This document shows positions 34,043 through 36,974 of a stretch of DNA of 36,974 nt, in pieces. Positions within the stretch are counted from its first letter, which is position 1; the number at the start of each line of letters is the position of its first letter. Both the position numbers and the translations under genes were made by a program. Below the pieces are notes generated by a model. It was not told the DNA's origin and did not search any database. It saw nothing but the letters and a program-made list of their open reading frames with translations. The DNA comes from Fluviicola sp. GTDB taxonomy: Bacteria; Bacteroidota; Bacteroidia; Flavobacteriales_D; Crocinitomicaceae. The DNA is taken from contig NVXU02000001.1 in the NCBI GenBank assembly GCA_002734065.2, forward strand, positions 1 through 36,974, in the 5' to 3' direction.

Positions 34043-34486
34043 ATGACAGTAGAACAAATTTTAGCAGCACTTGGACTAATTGGAATTGGAGGAATTCTCC
34101 AAGCCGTTGTTACATATATTATTGGTTCTAGAAAAAAGAAATCTGACGCGAAGCAAGAATTAAAAGAAAAACGATATAAAGCAATTTTACTATTATGCTA
34201 CGCATTTGTCAATTATGCACGAGAACATACTAAACTTGTGATAAACAGGCCAAATATTACTTCCAAAGAAGAACTCCTGAACGAATTGAATGCTGAATGG
34301 GTAAATATGTCTCTATATGCATCAGATAATGTAATATCCAAAATGAAAAATTTGCTCGAAACACAAAATGCGAACTCATACAATTCTCTAATAATAGAAA
34401 TGAGGAAAGATTTGTACAGTGTTAAGACAAAACTGACTCCTGAAACTTTTAATCTTGAAAACACCGAAGTTATAAATAAAGATTAA
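34043..34486 (+). CDS. Small single-pass membrane protein, accessory
   Basis: The product is 147 aa. One N-terminal membrane helix (about 5-27, LAALGLIGIGGILQAVVTYII) is followed by a basic patch (GSRKKKSDAKQELKEKRYKA) and a helical cytoplasmic domain including LLNELNAEWVNMSLYASDNVI. Similar small proteins are scattered as singletons in accessory regions of many bacteria, from memory, and have no assigned function. It has its own promoter and a structured leader, and lies 221 bases before the NACHT gene on the same strand. It could be that gene's partner or an independent passenger. Confidence 0.7.
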   Translation: MTVEQILAALGLIGIGGILQAVVTYIIGSRKKKSDAKQELKEKRYKAILLLCYAFVNYAREHTKLVINRPNITSKEELLNELNAEWVNMSLYASDNVISKMKNLLETQNANSYNSLIIEMRKDLYSVKTKLTPETFNLENTEVINKD

Positions 34487-34564
34487 AAAGGATATAGATA
34501 ATAATGTATATAGCAAATAGGGCGTTTAGTGGTTTAAGAAAATTCAGTGCTATTTACAAACACC

Positions 34565-34587
34565 GCCAAATCGTTGATTTGGCTTTT
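34565..34587 (+). terminator. Hairpin with short T tract after the small membrane-protein gene
   Basis: The perfect 8-bp stem GCCAAATC-GTT-GATTTGGC (34565-34583) is followed by TTTT. It lies 79 bases past the stop at 34486. The T tract is short, so termination may be weak, and read-through into the NACHT gene is possible. Confidence 0.5.
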
Positions 34588-34615
34588 AAGAATGAATAAA
34601 TTAAAAACAAAATAC

Positions 34616-34686
34616 AACGTTTTGGCTAGGTGCAAGATTGAAAGTTCAGAGCTTTCTTCTGCCCTACTTGTCATATACTAAACGTT
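34616..34686. repeat. Nested inverted repeat with AACGTTT / AAACGTT ends
   Basis: The outer arms are AACGTTT (34616-34622) and AAACGTT (34680-34686). Inside are CAAG (34633-34636)/CTTG (34667-34670) and GAAAG (34640-34644)/CTTTC (34652-34656). The 71-base nested layout resembles a foldable recombination site such as an attC. It does not match the attC core consensus well, and no integrase is in the window. Confidence 0.45.
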
Positions 34687-34707
34687 AACTGTTATTAGAA
34701 AACCACT

Positions 34708-36189
34708 ATGGAAATAATTCATAAAGTCTGGAACTGGATTTGGGATGACACTTTTTTATACGTCAAACTCCCAATAATTTTAGCAGCTGGTTTTAAACTT
34801 GTAGTTTTCTTTGTTGGTGTAATTCGTAACTATCGTGATAACAAATCTTTGTTTCCATACTATAACCATGGAGCAACAAAAAAGGCACGAAAATTTTTTA
34901 TTAGAACCAAGTGTCAAAATGTTGATCCATCGGATGAGATTAACCTAAAAAGTTCCTTTGATTTTGCTGCAAAAGAAGACTTACTTAAGTTCTTTTTAAA
35001 TAAAGTATTTAAAGGAAAAAGATCCAGTAATCAATTCTATTTGATTCTAGGAGATTCTGGAATGGGGAAAACGACTTTCATGTTGAATCTTTTTTCAAGA
35101 TACAACACAATAATCAGGTCACTTTTTAGCCGAGAGAAAATTAACCTACTCCCTTTAGGTCTAGATAAGGAATCCTTAAAATCAGAAATTCAAAAAATTA
35201 AGGACCCCAACAACACTATAATTCTACTTGATGGTTTCGATGAGGCACCCTACATACTTCATGAAGATATAGTATCTGAATTTGATAGCCTTATTGAAAT
35301 GGTTAAAAATTTCCGAACAGTCCTTATCACTTGCAGAACCCATTATTTTTCATCTGAAAAAGAAGAGCCTAACGAACTAAAAGTTAAGAAGTTCAATACT
35401 GAAGGTAATGGCTATCATTCAGTAAAGAAAATGTACGTTTCTCCATTCGAAGACAAAGACGTTACAAAATACATCAATAAAAGCTTTGGGGTATTTCGAT
35501 TTAAACAAAAGAAAATTGCACGGAAGATTATTAAAAAGACAGACGACCTGTTGTTTAGACCAATGCTACTCTCATACATTCATGAATTAGTTAGAGAAAA
35601 GAAACAAGAATATAAGAACCGAATTGATATTTATGAGGTTTTAGTCGTGGCATGGATTAATCGTGAGGCAAACAAATACCCAGAAGATGAAAAACACATT
35701 TTTGAATCTCACCTAGCATTTTTCACATATGAAATTTGTAAATATATCTATAATAACTATTCTGTGAATGGTCTTTATGTTCCTCTTGAGGAAATTGATA
35801 GATTGTCCAAAGAGTTTCAAATTGACTTGAATAAGATTGAGTTGAAAAGTCGCTCCCTCCTTAACCGAAACTCAAAAGGATCTTACAAATTTTCTCATAA
35901 ATCTATTTTTGAATTCATTCTAGCGTATTTAGCTTATGAAAATAGATCTCAAAACGATGAACATTGTAGAATTCATTATAAATTGAAGGAATTCGACCAA
36001 GCTATTGTCTACTTTGAGGAAATGGTCTATTCTAGTCGTTTAGATTTCAAACTACCTGAGGTTTATGGAAGATATGATGGTGCCAATAAAGAGCTTTTAA
36101 AAAAAGTGCTTAAGGAGAAAGGTAAGTCTGGTAAAAAATCCAAAAAGAAAATAAAGTGGATAGATGACATGATTTATAAACTAGAATAA
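34708..36189 (+). CDS. Membrane-anchored NACHT-type STAND NTPase
   Basis: The product is 493 aa. One membrane helix (about 18-38) anchors it. The NTPase core has Walker A GDSGMGKTT (115-123), Walker B IILLDGFDEAP (Asp175, with the NACHT-type second acidic pair Asp178/Glu179), sensor LITCRTHYF (Arg210), LLFRPMLLSY (282-290) and the terminal winged helix YKFSHKSIFEFILAYLAYE (393-411). After it come only about 80 residues, ending in a Lys-rich tail; there are no leucine-rich, TPR or WD repeats. Bacterial NACHT proteins are known antiphage sensors. Here the N-terminal membrane segment would be the effector or anchor. Which phage trigger it senses, if any, is unknown. It lies between AACGTT-core repeats in an accessory stretch. 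Confidence 0.85.
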   Translation: MEIIHKVWNWIWDDTFLYVKLPIILAAGFKLVVFFVGVIRNYRDNKSLFPYYNHGATKKARKFFIRTKCQNVDPSDEINLKSSFDFAAKEDLLKFFLNKVFKGKRSSNQFYLILGDSGMGKTTFMLNLFSRYNTIIRSLFSREKINLLPLGLDKESLKSEIQKIKDPNNTIILLDGFDEAPYILHEDIVSEFDSLIEMVKNFRTVLITCRTHYFSSEKEEPNELKVKKFNTEGNGYHSVKKMYVSPFEDKDVTKYINKSFGVFRFKQKKIARKIIKKTDDLLFRPMLLSYIHELVREKKQEYKNRIDIYEVLVVAWINREANKYPEDEKHIFESHLAFFTYEICKYIYNNYSVNGLYVPLEEIDRLSKEFQIDLNKIELKSRSLLNRNSKGSYKFSHKSIFEFILAYLAYENRSQNDEHCRIHYKLKEFDQAIVYFEEMVYSSRLDFKLPEVYGRYDGANKELLKKVLKEKGKSGKKSKKKIKWIDDMIYKLE

Positions 36190-36191
36190 AC

Positions 36192-36231
36192 CTAAACTAC
36201 ATTAAAACTCAGTTTAGCCAAAACGTTAGCT
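36192..36231. repeat. Palindrome and AAACGTTAGCT core after the NACHT gene
   Basis: CTAAACT (36192-36198) and AGTTTAG (36211-36217) form a 7-bp inverted repeat three bases past the stop. TAGCCAAAACGTT (36215-36227) is the exact inverse of AACGTTTTGGCTA (34616-34628) on the other side of the gene. AAACGTTAGCT (36221-36231) is a near direct copy of AAACGTTAACT (34680-34690). Confidence 0.6.
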
Positions 36232-36430
36232 CCTACAAAAAAAAATCACCACATCAACAAATACTAAAACTCTTTGCACTGTTTCAATTTTAAAAGAGAA
36301 AAAGCAGATTAAAACCTAAACTCTTTATTTATCATCTCAATTGAGAGCTTGAGCGTCAAACTTAATAGCAAATTCACCAAATCTTTCCGTTTAAAATTCT
36401 TAATTTTACAACCCATAAAACACAATACCT
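36232..36430. other. Gap between the NACHT gene repeats and the ffh stump
   Basis: About 200 AT-rich bases without a supportable gene. The only structure I see is a 12-base perfect palindrome, TCTCAATTGAGA (36335-36346). The last 60 bases probably are the former ffh upstream region; TAATTTTA (near 36400) is one base from a -7 box. Confidence 0.5.
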
Positions 36431-36517
36431 ATGTTTGAAAATTTAACGGACAAATTTGAAAGAGCGTTTAAAGTCTTAAAAGGGCAAGGACAAATCTCTC
36501 TGCTAGTCCGCGAATAA
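36431..36517 (+). pseudogene. ffh: Stump of ffh (signal recognition particle GTPase), 22 codons
   Basis: MFENLTDKFERAFKVLKGQG, then QI, is the N-terminus of Ffh as found in Bacteroidota, where the text normally goes on with a TEINVAETLKE-like helix. Here the similarity stops at about 36496 and a foreign SLLVRE* tail closes the frame at 36517. The N-domain bundle, GTPase and M domains are all absent. Ffh is essential, so a full copy must exist elsewhere, and this piece is probably a leftover of duplication or recombination. The start region looks intact. Confidence 0.8.
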
Positions 36518-36784
36518 CCTCCCAAGCCGCTGGTTCGAGATTTCGTCTCGGACCGTATTGTTTTTATCAATAATGTCCTTTCAATGAATAGACACTATGT
36601 TTTTTAAAACTCTTTTACCTTTTTATTAGCGCATCAAAAAACGCAACAAACAATGTGTAAATGTGTGGAGTTGATATTTTTTGAGTCTTAAATAGGGGGT
36701 GTTAATAAATAAAACCACTTTCTCACCCAACTACCCCTTAAAAAAACATACATTTGTCAAAATTATTTGTAAAAAAACAAGAAA
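36518..36784. other. Gene-free stretch before the glutamine synthetase, with palindromic element
   Basis: A 9-bp stem-loop, GGTTCGAGA-TTTCG-TCTCGGACC (36531-36553), lies behind the ffh break and is followed by GTATTGTTTTT. It resembles the REP-like palindromes of Bacteroidota and could also end transcription. AGGGGGTG (about 36696) and CACCC/CCCCT (36725-36740) could pair ahead of the promoter box of the next gene. No gene is seen. Confidence 0.55.
36749..36756 (+). promoter_or_regulatory. -7 box (TACATTTG) of the glutamine synthetase gene
   Basis: This is an exact TAnnTTTG match 28 bases before the ATG at 36785. No TTG stands at the usual distance upstream, which may mean an activator is needed. 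Confidence 0.45.
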
Positions 36785-36974
36785 ATGGCACAATTAAGAC
36801 TAAATGCACTAGACGACGTTCTTCACAGAAAACCAAAACACATGAAAGATTCAGGAGAACGAGTTTCTGAATACTTTGGTAGAAACACTTTTCACATTAG
36901 AATAATGAGAGAGTATCTTTCTGAAAAAGCGTACAAAAGTGTAAAGTCTGCCATTGAGAATGGTACACAAGTAA
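36785..36974 (+). CDS. Type III glutamine synthetase, N-terminus (runs off window)
   Basis: Only 63 codons are present. LRLNALDDVLHRKP, then SEYFGRNTFHIRIMREYLS and SVKSAIENGTQV, match the conserved N-terminus of the large GSIII (GlnN) enzymes of Bacteroidota, which make glutamine from glutamate and ammonia. No catalytic residues fall within the window. The ATG at 36785 is preceded by an A-rich leader and a -7 box. Confidence 0.8.
   Translation, partial: MAQLRLNALDDVLHRKPKHMKDSGERVSEYFGRNTFHIRIMREYLSEKAYKSVKSAIENGTQV

Noticed and set aside
34616-34686. A true integron attC site
   Set aside because: The end motifs do not fit RYYYAAC/GTTRRRY and no integrase is present; kept only as a cassette-like observation.
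36335-36346. TCTCAATTGAGA as an operator
   Set aside because: It is a perfect 12-base palindrome but single, with no nearby promoter to control; chance is plausible in AT-rich DNA.
36528-36556. tRNA T-arm (GGTTCGAGA stretch)
   Set aside because: There is no acceptor, D or anticodon stem around it; it is a simple hairpin.

Overview
The window is chromosomal DNA of a member of the Bacteroidota, most likely Flavobacteriales. It is AT-rich and carries type IX secretion genes (a PorP/SprF-like protein, porU, porV and one cargo protein with a C-terminal sorting domain). It has a DUF3822-rsmD-coaD cluster, the start of a type III glutamine synthetase, and several exact TAnnTTTG promoter boxes, two with a well-spaced TTG. 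I would not name a genus.

Layout. 1-699: end-truncated PorP/SprF-like gene (-). 847-8835: porU, porV, ispF, bioB, bioF (+), packed closely. 9050-10324: a second alpha-oxoamine synthase (-), for sphingoid or sulfonolipid bases. 10498-10974: GNAT acetyltransferase. 11063-12215: decayed IS5-type element, directly upstream of a small lipoprotein gene. 12962-22613: a long minus-strand run with a lipoprotein, an S9 peptidase, a small membrane protein, a beta-barrel protein, a coupled nitroreductase/membrane-protein pair, a thioredoxin-fold protein without its cysteines, and the coaD/rsmD/DUF3822/membrane-protein operon. 22777-25473: RecD-like helicase and a DUF4143 ATPase, the latter behind a 32-bp tandem repeat. 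25459-29177: a 756-aa secreted protein of unknown function and a type IX cargo protein (-). 29295-33837: an RND/MMPL exporter, an NhaC antiporter and a glutathione peroxidase-like protein. 33840-36420: a short accessory segment with a small membrane protein and a membrane-anchored NACHT NTPase. 36431-36974: a 22-codon stump of ffh, a palindromic element, and the start of a type III glutamine synthetase.

How the parts fit. PorU and PorV act together at the outer membrane as the type IX sortase and its substrate shuttle, and the 28149-29177 product is a predicted client. bioB and bioF catalyse the last and first steps of biotin ring assembly. coaD, rsmD and DUF3822 form a housekeeping operon.

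The points most worth a second look are these: (1) the NACHT gene and its small membrane-protein neighbour, set among AACGTT-core repeats beside a broken ffh, which may be an antiphage module in a small island; (2) a REP-like repeat family (GAAGTAG followed by a hairpin with a TGTT loop) lying on or within a few bases of the stop codons of four unrelated genes, with stem changes that preserve pairing; (3) a 32-bp tandem array whose units each hold a near-promoter box, ending at the start codon of a DUF4143 ATPase; (4) an IS remnant whose right end holds an outward-facing promoter box.
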